Source: Paenibacillus sp. HGH0039
Lineage (GTDB): Bacteria; Bacillota; Bacilli; Paenibacillales; NBRC-103111
Reading direction: 5' to 3'
DNA: 64,000 bases
Assembly: GCF_000411255.1 (NCBI RefSeq)
Contig: NZ_KE150412.1
Coordinates: 549,609-613,608, forward strand
Numbering within the stretch: position 1 is the first letter of the stretch; each line of letters starts with the position of its first letter. The notes under the pieces were generated by a model. That model was not told where the DNA came from, ran no database searches, and saw only the letters and a program-made list of their open reading frames with translations. This document shows positions 34,010-42,598 of this stretch, piece after piece. The position numbers and the translations under genes are program-made.

Positions 34010-34831
34010 TTAGCCCAGTCCGTCGAGAAATTTTTTTACAACGGCATAATACCCGTCAGGATCGTCGGAATGAACTCCGTGGCCGCAATCTTCAAACATT
34101 TCGAGGAAAGTATTCGGCCGCCGGGACTGCATCCATTTCGCCTGTTCGGCGTTCATGACAAAGCTTTTTTTGCCGTGAATGAGCAGGATAGGACATGTCG
34201 ACGACATCCAGTCTTCCCACCACTGCCCGTTGCTGTTTTCCTGGGAAGACTTCATTCCCTTTAAATCGGTCCGGAATCCCCAGCCTTTCTCATCCTCAAA
34301 CACGCTTTCGGAAAAATAATCGATCGCTTTAAGTCCCAGCCGTGCCAGCGAATCCCTCAGATCTTGCAAGGTCGGAGAACGCTCGGGAAGTTTCTCGGCA
34401 AAGGAAAGGTCGGCGTCAATTTCCGCCCCGATATCTTCTACGATCACGGCCCGGACATATTCGGGATGACGCGCCGCGAACTGATACGCATTGATGCCAC
34501 CGAGCGAGTGGCCCAGGATGACAACGGGCTGACCGCCCAGCTCCTGACGGACCAGATTCAGGATATCGGTGACGTAACTCTCTCTGGAATAATCCGTGTC
34601 GGCCGGATGCCCGCTCCAGCCGTGTCCCCGCTGGTCGAGACCGATGACCCTCCAGTCTTTTTGCAGCCGGGAGGCCAGGTCCGTAAACGTTCCAGCATCG
34701 TTCATATGTCCGTGCAGCAGCAGAAGTACCGGTTTATCGGCACCGCCGTAATCCACGTAAGAAAGCTCGTTGGCTCCGGATCTGAAATAGCTGCGTTTTG
34801 CGGATGAATGATCCTTGCTTTGCTCCATCAT
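34010..34831 (-). CDS. Alpha/beta-fold hydrolase
   Basis: A 273-residue protein, starting near TAGATG after AGGAGATTAG. LLLHGHMNDAGTF is the oxyanion region. The nucleophile elbow is VILGHSLGGINAYQF (Ser in G-H-S-L-G). The charge-relay His is in DCGHGVHSDDPDGY, close to the C-terminus. The GLDQRGHGWS segment places it among the esterase or epoxide hydrolase-like enzymes. The substrate is unknown. A divergent WYL regulator shares its 130-bp promoter region with a clear palindrome. Confidence 0.87.
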   Translation of the reverse strand: MMEQSKDHSSAKRSYFRSGANELSYVDYGGADKPVLLLLHGHMNDAGTFTDLASRLQKDWRVIGLDQRGHGWSGHPADTDYSRESYVTDILNLVRQELGGQPVVILGHSLGGINAYQFAARHPEYVRAVIVEDIGAEIDADLSFAEKLPERSPTLQDLRDSLARLGLKAIDYFSESVFEDEKGWGFRTDLKGMKSSQENSNGQWWEDWMSSTCPILLIHGKKSFVMNAEQAKWMQSRRPNTFLEMFEDCGHGVHSDDPDGYYAVVKKFLDGLG

Positions 34832-34921
34832 CTAATCTCCTCTTTCTCGTCAAATTTTTGCTTCCTGGACTTCCTTTCGGGAATCTCTCCTGGACTTTGT
34901 ACTCAGTATAACGCATAATAG

Positions 34922-34936
34922 TGACAACTCTTGTCA
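34922..34936. promoter_or_regulatory. TGACAA-CTC-TTGTCA palindrome between divergent genes
   Basis: A perfect 6+3+6 palindrome 25 bp before the YafY-type regulator start and 91 bp before the hydrolase start. It lies between TTATAC- and TATTAT-like -10 sequences. Regulators of this family bind TGACA-type palindromes, so it is likely the binding site of the adjacent WYL protein. Confidence 0.55.
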
Positions 34937-34960
34937 TAATTAAAAAAATGGAGCCTATAC

Positions 34961-35902
34961 ATGTCCAAATCAAAAAGACTCATGGAACTGATGATGACGG
35001 TGAACCGGAAGCGTAAGTTTACGGTGGGAGAGCTCGCGAGGGAATTCGGCGTTTCGCAGAGAACGATTTTGCGGGATTTGCAGGAGCTGGGCGAATTAGG
35101 GGTCCCTCTCTATTCGGAGGTCGGTCCGCACGGCGGGTATCAAGTACTGAGGGAGAGACTGCTGCCTCCTATCGCCTTCACCGAAGAAGAAGCCGTGTCT
35201 ATCTTTTTCGCCGTTCACGCCCTCCGGCACTATTCCTCCCTCCCGTTTGAAACGGAGTCTTCCTCCGCCTTGAAAAAATTTTACGCGTACATGCCCGAGG
35301 ATGTCCGGGAGCGGATCGATCAGATGAAGAACCGGGTGGATTTTATCACACCGGCGCGGAAGGCTGTCTCTCCTTATTTATCCACTCTGCTCGATGCGGC
35401 CGTTCAGCAGAAAGTGCTGCTCATCCGGTATCAATCCCGGGAAAAAAGTTCCGACCGCGAAATCCAGCCGATCGGCATTTTTACGAGAAACGGCCTCTGG
35501 TATTGCTCCGCCTACTGTTACCGGTCGGAAGGGATGCGTGTGTTCCGGTGCGACCGCATTCATTCGGCTATCCCTTCGGCAGCGGAAGCGCTGGACCTCC
35601 GCCATATTCATCTTGAAAACAAGGCATCCGCGGGACGCAAGGAGCGGAACGAGGTCCGTGTATTTGCGGAATTGACCCTTGAAGGGGTCGAGGCGTGCGA
35701 GGCGGAGCCGTGGCCGGAACCGAAGCTTGCCATGCGTGAAGATGGCACCGGCTGGCTTCAAGGAACCATTTCCAGGGAGGATCTTCCCTATTTCGCGAGA
35801 TTTTTTATCGGCTTGGGCGGTGAAGCAACCGTGAAAGATTCGCCTGAGCTTCTGGCGGAAATAAAAGCCATGCTTGCCGAACTGCTCGGCAAATACAGCT
35901 GA
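34961..35902 (+). CDS. YafY-type transcriptional regulator (HTH_11 plus WYL)
   Basis: A 313-residue protein. The winged helix spans about residues 5-60 (RKFTVGELAREFGVSQRTILRDL), then a linker and a WYL domain at about 140-220 with IRYQSREKSSDREIQPIGIF and NGLWYCSAYCYRSEGMRVFRCDRI, where the W-Y-C replaces the usual W-Y-L. A C-terminal WCX-like extension follows. It is divergent from the alpha/beta hydrolase and probably controls it and itself through the palindrome at 34922. The effector ligand is unknown. Confidence 0.87.
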   Translation: MSKSKRLMELMMTVNRKRKFTVGELAREFGVSQRTILRDLQELGELGVPLYSEVGPHGGYQVLRERLLPPIAFTEEEAVSIFFAVHALRHYSSLPFETESSSALKKFYAYMPEDVRERIDQMKNRVDFITPARKAVSPYLSTLLDAAVQQKVLLIRYQSREKSSDREIQPIGIFTRNGLWYCSAYCYRSEGMRVFRCDRIHSAIPSAAEALDLRHIHLENKASAGRKERNEVRVFAELTLEGVEACEAEPWPEPKLAMREDGTGWLQGTISREDLPYFARFFIGLGGEATVKDSPELLAEIKAMLAELLGKYS

Positions 35903-35924
35903 GATCCGGACGCTATCGTCCGAC

Positions 35925-35977
35925 TCGCAGACGCATGGTCGCAGACGCATGGTCGCTGACGTCTGGCTCGCAGACGC
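35925..35977. repeat. 14-bp tandem repeat after the WYL regulator
   Basis: TCGCAGACGCATGG occurs twice perfectly (35925-35938, 35939-35952), then a diverged copy TCGCTGACGTCTGG and a partial TCGCAGACGC. It lies between the regulator stop and a terminator. No function is evident. Confidence 0.8.
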
Positions 35978-36016
35978 AAATAAACCGGGTCGTAAACTTC
36001 ACGATCCGGTTTATTT
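35978..36016. terminator. Bidirectional intrinsic terminator
   Basis: AAATAAACCGG and CCGGTTTATTT arms with an inner GTCGT/ACGA pair. It lies between the convergent regulator (plus) and the small protein gene (minus). Confidence 0.8.
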
Positions 36017-36043
36017 GGCGTTTTTATCGCTGAGCGCGAACGG

Positions 36044-36265
36044 CTATCCCTTCAAGCCCGGGAAACGCTTTTCCGCCGCCGCGACTATGTCCGCATACAC
36101 GTCCCTAAGCTCGCGTATCGTCAGCAGCTCGGGAGCGGCTGCGATTTCTTCCGCGGTATGGTTGGCCAGCACGCTGTTCAACCCGTCCAAATTAAATTTC
36201 AGTTCTTGATGAGACTGGCTCAATTTCTCCAGAACCACCCCGATTAGCGTCTGATAGTGCTCCAT
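36044..36265 (-). CDS. Small helical protein downstream of FGGY kinase, unknown function
   Basis: A 73-residue protein. The sequence is entirely amphipathic helical (HYQTLIGVVLEKLSQ, ELRDVYADIVAAAEKR). I do not recognise it. It starts 17 bp after the kinase stop, so it is co-transcribed with it. The start ATG has a purine-rich TAAGATGGGAGATTGAC upstream. Confidence 0.6.
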   Translation of the reverse strand: MEHYQTLIGVVLEKLSQSHQELKFNLDGLNSVLANHTAEEIAAAPELLTIRELRDVYADIVAAAEKRFPGLKG

Positions 36266-36282
36266 GTCAATCTCCCATCTTG

Positions 36283-37800
36283 TTAAGCTTCCGTCGCCGC
36301 CTGCCGGAAAACCGGAGCAAGCGCCGGATACAATTCCAGATAGCGTGCATATTTGGACTCGTAATGCGCCTTTTTCTCCACATCCGGACTAAACGTTTCG
36401 CATTTCCGTCTATTTTTAATTTTCTCGCATAACCGGTCATAGCTGCTTTCCCAGCCCAAGCCGGGAAATCCGAGCGCCGCGGCACCCAGGCACGGCAAAA
36501 ACTGCGATTCCGAGGCTACGGATACTTCCGTCCCGAACACATCGGCCAGGATCCGGCACCACTGGCGGCTTCTCGCTCCTCCCCCGATTAAGGTCAGAGA
36601 AGCAGCCCCTTCGGGCGCCCCGCGCAGCTCCATGACCTGCTTCATCGCGAAAGCGACGCCTTCCAGCACGGCGGCCGCCATATCGGCTTTCGTCGTGGAA
36701 GGACGCAGACCGATGAAGCAGCCTGACGCTCCCTCATCCTGAACGGGGCATCTCTCCCCGTTCAGATAGGGCAGGAACAGGATCTTGTTCCTGCCCCGGT
36801 CGGATGCTTCCACGAGGCGTTCGGCCGCCTCGTATATCCCGCGGCCGTCCGTCCCGGCCGCTTCCGGTCCGAACACTTCGGCGGCCCATTGATGGGCATT
36901 GCCGGCGTTCGTCAGCGGAGCGACATTGATGTAGCGGCCGGGCTCCGCGTAAGCGAGGTTGAACAGGCCCGCCGCCGGGTCAGCCACCCCGCCGGATACG
37001 CCGGCTATCCATCCGGTCGTTCCGATGTAGGCGTACACCTCGCCGGGCTCGTAGACACCGGCTCCGAGCGTAGCGGCTCCCGCGTCGCCGATGCCGCACA
37101 GAACGGGCGTGCCCTCGGCCAGGCCCGTAAGCCGGCTGCCTTCCGCGTGCACCCGTCCGGCCGTCTCCCCGGAAGGGAGAATGTCCGGCAGCTTGCCGGC
37201 GGGAAGCCCCATCCGCGCGAGCCAGTCCTCCCTCCACTCCCGCCGCCTGATATCCATGCACCCTGTGGTCGCCGCGGAGGTCGGGTCCGTAACGAAGACC
37301 CCGGTCAGGCGCGCGATGACGTAATCCTTCGAAGAAATCAGATAGCGGCTTGTACGGGCGCAGTTGTCCGCTTCATGCGTTTTCAGCCAGAGCAGCTTAG
37401 GGAACGTCAGCGTTCCGTCCATCCGGTTGGCCGCGCTTCGGAAAATTTCTTCTTCCCCGATTTCATCGCGGATCATCCGGGCTTCCGCTCCCGCGCGGCT
37501 GTCTGAGTATAGGATGGCCGGACGGACAGCGTGTCCCTGCCCGTTCACCGGGATACAGTCCTGCATTTGCCCGCTGAGTGCGACGAGGCCGATTTGCCCG
37601 GCGCCGATTCCGTCCCGGAACCACTCACTCACAATCGTGCCTACCGCTTTAAACCATTGCTCGGGCTCCTGCTCGATGAAGGGCGGCTCCTGGCGGCAGG
37701 TCAGGGAAACATTCTGCTCGTGAAACAATTCCCCGTCCCTGTTGACGAGAATTCCTTTTACATGGGTCGTGCCGATATCAAAGGAGGCTATGTATGTCAT
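36283..37800 (-). CDS. FGGY-family carbohydrate kinase (gluconokinase/xylulokinase type)
   Basis: A 505-residue protein from the ATG at 37800 after GGGGGAATCG; the frame runs 13 codons further up. The N-terminal ATPase loop is ASFDIGTTHVKGILV. The middle has SGQMQDCIPVN, then GIGDAGAATLGAGVYEPGEVYAYIGTTG (phosphate 2 and metal sites), NGERCPVQDEGASG and TLIGGGARSRQWCRILADVFG near the C-terminus. It phosphorylates a sugar or polyol. The G-I-G-D-A-G site fits gluconokinase, xylulokinase or autoinducer-2 kinase. No pathway gene is adjacent. Confidence 0.87.
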   Translation of the reverse strand: MTYIASFDIGTTHVKGILVNRDGELFHEQNVSLTCRQEPPFIEQEPEQWFKAVGTIVSEWFRDGIGAGQIGLVALSGQMQDCIPVNGQGHAVRPAILYSDSRAGAEARMIRDEIGEEEIFRSAANRMDGTLTFPKLLWLKTHEADNCARTSRYLISSKDYVIARLTGVFVTDPTSAATTGCMDIRRREWREDWLARMGLPAGKLPDILPSGETAGRVHAEGSRLTGLAEGTPVLCGIGDAGAATLGAGVYEPGEVYAYIGTTGWIAGVSGGVADPAAGLFNLAYAEPGRYINVAPLTNAGNAHQWAAEVFGPEAAGTDGRGIYEAAERLVEASDRGRNKILFLPYLNGERCPVQDEGASGCFIGLRPSTTKADMAAAVLEGVAFAMKQVMELRGAPEGAASLTLIGGGARSRQWCRILADVFGTEVSVASESQFLPCLGAAALGFPGLGWESSYDRLCEKIKNRRKCETFSPDVEKKAHYESKYARYLELYPALAPVFRQAATEA

Positions 37801-37868
37801 GATTCCGATTCCCCCGGCTCCTGAAATCTTTTCACCCATTATACCAATATCGGGACTCCGCCTACAAA

Positions 37869-37910
37869 GAAAAAAGAGGCGTGCCTGCCCTTCCGGACGG
37901 CATCCTCTCT
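37869..37910 (-). terminator. Intrinsic terminator of the GIY-YIG gene
   Basis: The minus strand has AGAGG...TGCC / GGCA...CCTCT with a GGAAGG loop, followed by T6. It lies 26 bp after the stop at 37936. Confidence 0.65.
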
Positions 37911-37935
37911 TAACTTCGGCAGTTGGGCCGCTTGT

Positions 37936-38292
37936 TCACGCTCTAGGCGGCTTGTTGTACCCATTGTCGCCGTATGGCTGAAGACGGTCCAGCCACTTCC
38001 GCTCCATCTTTTTCAACGCGTCCTTTAAGTCGAAATAGCCGTTTTTTTTCTTCTCGACGATTTCCAGGATTTCGAAGACAAACTTCTCTTCACCCAGCTC
38101 CGTCCAATCTTTCTGAAGCTCCTTGTTCAGATGGGAGCCTATGTTGAGTTCAAAAGTCCGCCCGTTTATATTTTTGAAATTGGGGGAACTTTCCACAAAA
38201 ATTTTGTCGTTCGTCGTATTGCGGATTTGATACACCCCTGCTTCCGTCTCCATCTCTTTAAACTGCCGAATCAGCTCTGCCCTTCTGTCCAT
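37936..38292 (-). CDS. GIY-YIG nuclease-family protein
   Basis: A 118-residue protein from the ATG at 38292 after GAGGAGAG. GVYQIRNTTNDKIFV carries the GIY-YIG-like start (G-V-Y...I-F-V). It continues with FELNIGSHLNKELQKDW and KFVFEILEIVEKK, as in the small stand-alone GIY-YIG proteins of Bacillales. The catalytic Tyr, Arg and Glu cannot all be assigned by eye. A function in DNA handling is plausible from the family, but the substrate is unknown. It sits at the edge of an AT-rich stretch. Confidence 0.65.
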   Translation of the reverse strand: MDRRAELIRQFKEMETEAGVYQIRNTTNDKIFVESSPNFKNINGRTFELNIGSHLNKELQKDWTELGEEKFVFEILEIVEKKKNGYFDLKDALKKMERKWLDRLQPYGDNGYNKPPRA

Positions 38293-38431
38293 CGCTCTCT
38301 CCTCTTTCATTTTACTAAACAATATATATTTTCGTTTGTATTATATTAGATATTGTAAACCACTGTTTGATTGCAAGTCAATGAGCAATTCTTCTGATTT
38401 TGCACATCCCCTTATCCCCGTCCGCCTCCTC

Positions 38432-38459
38432 TAAACAAGCTGTCCGAAGATGTCGATAT
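38432..38459 (+). promoter_or_regulatory. Candidate sigma-D (motility) promoter of the GGDEF gene
   Basis: TAAA at 38432-38435, a 16-bp spacer, then GTCGATAT at 38452-38459, close to the TAAA-N15-GCCGATAA consensus. It lies 72 bp before the GGDEF protein start. Confidence 0.45.
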
Positions 38460-38530
38460 AAATAAGGTTGTTCCCGATTGCAATTTTGGGGTCAGGGAAC
38501 CGGATTTACATGAACAAGGAGACCGCTTGA

Positions 38531-40177
38531 ATGTCGCTCAGTTTACGCACTACGTTTGCCCTCGTATCCGCCTTGGTCATCTGTCTTCTGACAGTAGTGC
38601 TGAGTACGGTAATCGGCAAAAAAACGACCCATCAGGTCGAAGAATCCATCGGCGTCTCGCTCTCCCAGGTCGCTTATCAAATGGCGGACAAGCTGGACCA
38701 TTTTATGTGGTCCCGCGCCGGTGAAATCGACGTCCTGAGCGAACTGCTTTCTGACCGGGAAGCCTCCGGTGACGCCAAAGAGCTTCGCAATTTGCTCGAA
38801 CAATTGAAAAAAAGCTTTCCCTCCTACACCTGGGTCGCTTTTATCGATCCCGAAGGAAAAGTGACCGCTTCGACGGACGGCATTTTGACGGGAACCAACA
38901 TCGCCTCCCGTCCCGTTTTTACCGAAGGGAAGAAAGGGCGGTTTATCGGGGACGTCCACGAAGCCGTCCTGCTCGCCAAACTTCTGCCCAATCCGTCGGG
39001 CGAACCGCTTCAGTTCGTCGACATCAGCACCCCGGTCTACAACAAGCAGGGTCAGCTTACCGGTGTACTCGCCGCCCATCTCAGCTGGGAGTGGTCCCGG
39101 GAAGTCGAAGCCACGCTTCTGCAGCCGCTTAAAGACAAAATGAAACAGCTCGAAGTGCTCATTGTGAGTAAAAAAGAAAATACGGTCCTTCTCGGACCGA
39201 AAGAAACCCTGTATCGTCCGCTGGATACGGTCAGCATCCGTCAGGCTCAAGCAGGAGGCAACGGCTGGCTGACAGAGACGTATCCAGGCGGGCGCACCTA
39301 TTTGAGCGGCTACGCGTACGGAGACGGCTACCTGGACTATCCCGGGCTGGGCTGGTCCGTTCTCGTGAGGGAGCCCGCAGACGTCGCATTTACGTCCGTT
39401 AGCGAACTGAAAACGTACATAACCGCAGCCGGTATTATCCTGTCCCTCGTATTTGCGGCGCTTGCCGCATTTCTCGCCGGCTGGGTCGTCCGTCCGCTGC
39501 AAAAAATTACCCGGTCCGCGGACCGGCTCCGGAAAGGCGAGCCTGCCGCATTCCCCGCTTTCACGTTTATCCGGGAGATCCGCATCTTATCGGATTCCCT
39601 GCGCAACCTCGTCGACAACTTGACGAAGACCGAGAATGCTCTGGACCAGATGTCCGATCTCGCTCTTCACGACAAGCTGACGGGACTGCCGAACCGGATT
39701 GCCTTGGACGCTTATCTGGAGCAGGCGATGCGGCAGGCGAAAGAGAACGGGACGACACTGACCTTTCTTTATCTGGATCTGGACGGGTTCAAAAAAGTAA
39801 ACGATTCGCTGGGACATCTATTCGGAGACAAGCTTCTCCAGCAGACCGCCCTCAGGCTCACACAAGGAATGAGTACGGACAGCATCCTTACACGGGTGGG
39901 CGGAGACGAGTTTGTCATCGTCCTTCCGACGGGCGCTTCCGCTCCCGATCCCGCCGCCATCCGTCTGGCGGGGAGCATTCTGGAGAGAATGAACGAGCCG
40001 TTTCTCGTGGACGATCAAGCGTTAAGAATCGGCTGCAGTATAGGCGCAGCGGTATGGCCGCTTCATCATGAGGATCCGATCGAAACGATGCGTCTAGCCG
40101 ACCAGGCTCTGTATATGTCCAAGCGCAGCGGGAAAAACTGCATGACGTTCAGCCCCGATTCCCGGGAGAACGCGTAA
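38531..40177 (+). CDS. Cache-HAMP-GGDEF diguanylate cyclase
   Basis: A 548-residue membrane sensor. The N-terminal transmembrane helix is at about residues 8-27. An extracytoplasmic double-Cache-like domain runs to about 300 (ITAAGIILSLVFAALAAFLAGW is the second helix). HAMP follows (VVRPLQKITRSADRLRKGE), then the GGDEF domain at about 370-545. DKLTGLPNRIALD, LYLDLDGFKKVNDSLGH and RVGGDEFVIVLP are intact, so cyclase activity is expected. The R-x-x-D inhibitory site is not seen (the place reads MSTD). It has its own promoter, and a strong bidirectional terminator follows. Confidence 0.92.
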   Translation: MSLSLRTTFALVSALVICLLTVVLSTVIGKKTTHQVEESIGVSLSQVAYQMADKLDHFMWSRAGEIDVLSELLSDREASGDAKELRNLLEQLKKSFPSYTWVAFIDPEGKVTASTDGILTGTNIASRPVFTEGKKGRFIGDVHEAVLLAKLLPNPSGEPLQFVDISTPVYNKQGQLTGVLAAHLSWEWSREVEATLLQPLKDKMKQLEVLIVSKKENTVLLGPKETLYRPLDTVSIRQAQAGGNGWLTETYPGGRTYLSGYAYGDGYLDYPGLGWSVLVREPADVAFTSVSELKTYITAAGIILSLVFAALAAFLAGWVVRPLQKITRSADRLRKGEPAAFPAFTFIREIRILSDSLRNLVDNLTKTENALDQMSDLALHDKLTGLPNRIALDAYLEQAMRQAKENGTTLTFLYLDLDGFKKVNDSLGHLFGDKLLQQTALRLTQGMSTDSILTRVGGDEFVIVLPTGASAPDPAAIRLAGSILERMNEPFLVDDQALRIGCSIGAAVWPLHHEDPIETMRLADQALYMSKRSGKNCMTFSPDSRENA

Positions 40178-40186
40178 CTGCATACC

Positions 40187-40232
40187 AAAAAGGCGGTTTT
40201 CCGGGGTGTCGTCCCCGTGAAACCGCCTTTTT
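40187..40232. terminator. Bidirectional intrinsic terminator
   Basis: AAAAAGGCGGTTT and AAACCGCCTTTTT arms with an inner CCGGGG/CCCCG pair, between the convergent GGDEF and M15 peptidase genes. Confidence 0.9.
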
Positions 40233-40237
40233 ACCCG

Positions 40238-40816
40238 TTAAGGACCCGAACGGGCCGTCTTCGTGCCGCGCTGAAGCTCGGCGATGCTTAAACCGTAGCT
40301 GAGCTGCAGATGGGGATAGTCGGGGAAATTGGTCCAATCCCCGCCCCATTCGAAACCGAGCTCCTTGGCAATCGCGACGACCTGCGACCAGTCTTTGCGG
40401 CCGTCGCCGTTCAAGTCGGCGTTCATGTCCCAAATGATTTTGCCGGATTTCGTTTTCAGGGCAAAGTCGATTGCCAGGCCGTAGTTGTGATAAGACTCGC
40501 CCGCCTTGGCATGCGTCACAATTTTTCCTTCGCTTGTCCGCCCCTGGCTGTACAGCTTGTCCTGTTCTTCCATGCTGCGGAAATCGTCCGTAATGACGAC
40601 TTGAATGCCGATAGCCGCCGTTTTGGCCAGCAGCTCGTCCATTTTCCGGACGACTCCCGGGTCCAGTCCGGTCAGCAACCGGGCGCTGTCCAGTCCGAGC
40701 TTCTCCAGATTTTTCTCGCCCGTTTTGGTCATCACGAGCTGAATCAGCATGATCGCGGACAATACGGCGGCCAGAACGGCGAATGCGGCTCTGAACAGCC
40801 GCTTTTTCGCGGACAT
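40238..40816 (-). CDS. M15-family cell-wall peptidase (CwlK/VanY-like)
   Basis: A 192-residue protein from the ATG at 40816; other starts upstream overlap the end of the GH18 gene. One N-terminal helix (AAFAVLAAVLSAIMLIQLV) anchors or exports it. The catalytic part has the M15 motif set: RSMEEQDKLYSQGRTSEG, HNYGLAIDFAL (His-x6-Asp) and FEWGGDWTNFPDYPHLQL (the W-x-x-F-x-D-x-P-H end). This is the pattern of L-alanyl-D-glutamate endopeptidases such as CwlK. It follows the SLH-GH18 gene by 38 bp, so both probably act on the cell wall. Confidence 0.85.
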   Translation of the reverse strand: MSAKKRLFRAAFAVLAAVLSAIMLIQLVMTKTGEKNLEKLGLDSARLLTGLDPGVVRKMDELLAKTAAIGIQVVITDDFRSMEEQDKLYSQGRTSEGKIVTHAKAGESYHNYGLAIDFALKTKSGKIIWDMNADLNGDGRKDWSQVVAIAKELGFEWGGDWTNFPDYPHLQLSYGLSIAELQRGTKTARSGP

Positions 40817-40854
40817 TCCCGGCTTCTGTCTATTTTTCAAAACTCCGGCATTTC

Positions 40855-42474
40855 TCACTTCACTGCGTCGATCCGCTGCCAATCGCTATCCGTAAACTGG
40901 CCCATATACCAGAGGGAAACCCCTTTTAAGCCGTAATAGCGCGCCAGCCAGATTTTGCGGTCCAGACTGTCGGAATCCTCGTAAAACAATTCGTGCGCGC
41001 CTCCATCCGTGTACCGGATATGCCCGAGCAGATAAGGAACGGATAAGGTCGATTGGACTCCGGGTTTCTTCAGACGCTCTTCCACGGCCGAACTCGCCGG
41101 CGAGGCGTAGGTCGTCGTTCCGCCCTGATCGATAAACTGGTCCGTTTTCTTGCTGATGCCGAGAACCAGCTTCTCCACTGGGACGCCCGCTTTAATCGTA
41201 TCCCTCACGGCTTCGGCCACTAGCGGAAGAGGTGCGGACGGGAGCCGGTCCGGCTTGTACAGAAAACCGTACGCCATGAGAATGACCGTATCCGCCGTCT
41301 TACCTATGGACGGAAGATCGTAACCTTCGAAATAGTAGGTCGGAGGAACCGCTACGGTGAGCGTTTTGCCTTTCGCCGCTTCCTTGACCTCGCTCAGGAA
41401 GGCGGCAAACTCCGCTTTCTTATCCGCTCCGTACAAATCCTCAAAGTCGATGGAAACCCCGGTGAACCCGTACTTCGGATCGGAAAGAGTTTCCGCAATC
41501 GCTGCCGTAAACGCCTTACGTGCTGCTGCATCCCCCAGAAACTCTTCCACGCCGTGCGATTTGTTGGCAAAAATCATCAGATCTTTGGAAACGTGACTGG
41601 AGCTTGCGGCAGCCGTCACTTCTTCCCAGCCGTCCGGCCGGTTGAACTTGAACGGGTCGCCTGCCGAACCGAGCTTCGCGGAGCCGGCGCCTTCGTAATT
41701 CAGGTGCCACCAGCCGAGGGCAACGCGGTCCAGGAGAGGCATTTTGCCGAGGCTGTTGTACGACTGCACGGCATAAAACCCCGTCACCTCCAGCGGCTTG
41801 TTCCCGGCTTCCTTATGCAGCAGCCGGTTGATGACCGCAGCCGCTTCCTGGCGGCTGAGCTGCTTGTCCGGCTCAAGGCCGTTCTCGCTGCCTTCCAGCA
41901 TTCCGCGGTTCACCGCGTAATAGACGTAAGGCTTCAGCGCCTCGTCGACTCCCGCCGCGTCCGCGAACGCCCGACTGCTCTGTTCCCGCTTCCAGCCGCT
42001 CTCCAGCCAGCTTGCGCGCTCCGCTTCGCTCAGCTTGTCCAGCAGCAGGCTTCCCATCGCGTAGGCCACCTCTTCCCTGCGGATCGGTGCTGCCGGATGG
42101 AAGGCTCCGCCGCTGTCCACCATCGCTTTGATCCAGCCGCGCTGAAGAGCGGCGCCGATCATCGGATAGGACCAGCGCTCCCGGCCGACGTCCGTAAGGG
42201 TGACGGGATGATCCGCGTCATACCCGGTTTTCGCCGCCGTGACGAGCAGCTTGATAAATTCTTCGCGGGACATGGCCGCAAGCGGGTGAAACCCGCCGTC
42301 CTGATAGCCGTCCAGCGCCTGCACGGCCGCTAGCGTATAAATATGTTCGGCGGACCAGGCGCTCTCCGGCACGTCCCCGAACGGTTTCAATCTCGATTCA
42401 TAGGCGTTCGCCGTGGCCGAACCTGTCAGCATACAGCCTAAGACGGCTGCCGCCATCCATTTTTTATTCTTCAT
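40855..42474 (-). CDS. SLH-domain glycoside hydrolase family 18 protein
   Basis: A 539-residue secreted protein from the ATG at 42474 after GGGGGAGGGCACATA. The signal peptide is KKWMAAAVLGCMLTGSATANA. Three SLH repeats span about residues 30-230 (FGDVPESAWSAEHIYTLA, LTDVGRERWSYPMIGAAL, FADAAGVDEALKPYVYYAV). The GH18 barrel follows, with FTGVSIDFEDL, where the Glu of D-F-E is the catalytic acid, and PYLLGHIRYTDGG and YGLKGVSLWYMG near the end. It resembles spore-cortex and chitinase-like GH18 (YaaH type). It is anchored to the wall by SLH and paired with the M15 peptidase. Confidence 0.88.
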   Translation of the reverse strand: MKNKKWMAAAVLGCMLTGSATANAYESRLKPFGDVPESAWSAEHIYTLAAVQALDGYQDGGFHPLAAMSREEFIKLLVTAAKTGYDADHPVTLTDVGRERWSYPMIGAALQRGWIKAMVDSGGAFHPAAPIRREEVAYAMGSLLLDKLSEAERASWLESGWKREQSSRAFADAAGVDEALKPYVYYAVNRGMLEGSENGLEPDKQLSRQEAAAVINRLLHKEAGNKPLEVTGFYAVQSYNSLGKMPLLDRVALGWWHLNYEGAGSAKLGSAGDPFKFNRPDGWEEVTAAASSSHVSKDLMIFANKSHGVEEFLGDAAARKAFTAAIAETLSDPKYGFTGVSIDFEDLYGADKKAEFAAFLSEVKEAAKGKTLTVAVPPTYYFEGYDLPSIGKTADTVILMAYGFLYKPDRLPSAPLPLVAEAVRDTIKAGVPVEKLVLGISKKTDQFIDQGGTTTYASPASSAVEERLKKPGVQSTLSVPYLLGHIRYTDGGAHELFYEDSDSLDRKIWLARYYGLKGVSLWYMGQFTDSDWQRIDAVK

Positions 42475-42555
42475 TATGTGCCCTCCCCCATGTTTACTTT
42501 GTATTGGACGCAGAAAATGACGAAAAGTTACGGTCTCCGTTCCCGAACGGCACAT

Positions 42556-42582
42556 GAAAAAAGCCATCCTCCCGGATGGCCG
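42556..42582 (-). terminator. Intrinsic terminator of the zinc-ribbon protein gene
   Basis: GCCATCC / GGATGGC arms around TCCC, followed by T6 on the minus strand, 17 bp after the stop at 42599. Confidence 0.75.
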
Positions 42583-42598
42583 TCCCTAAAACCTTTCC

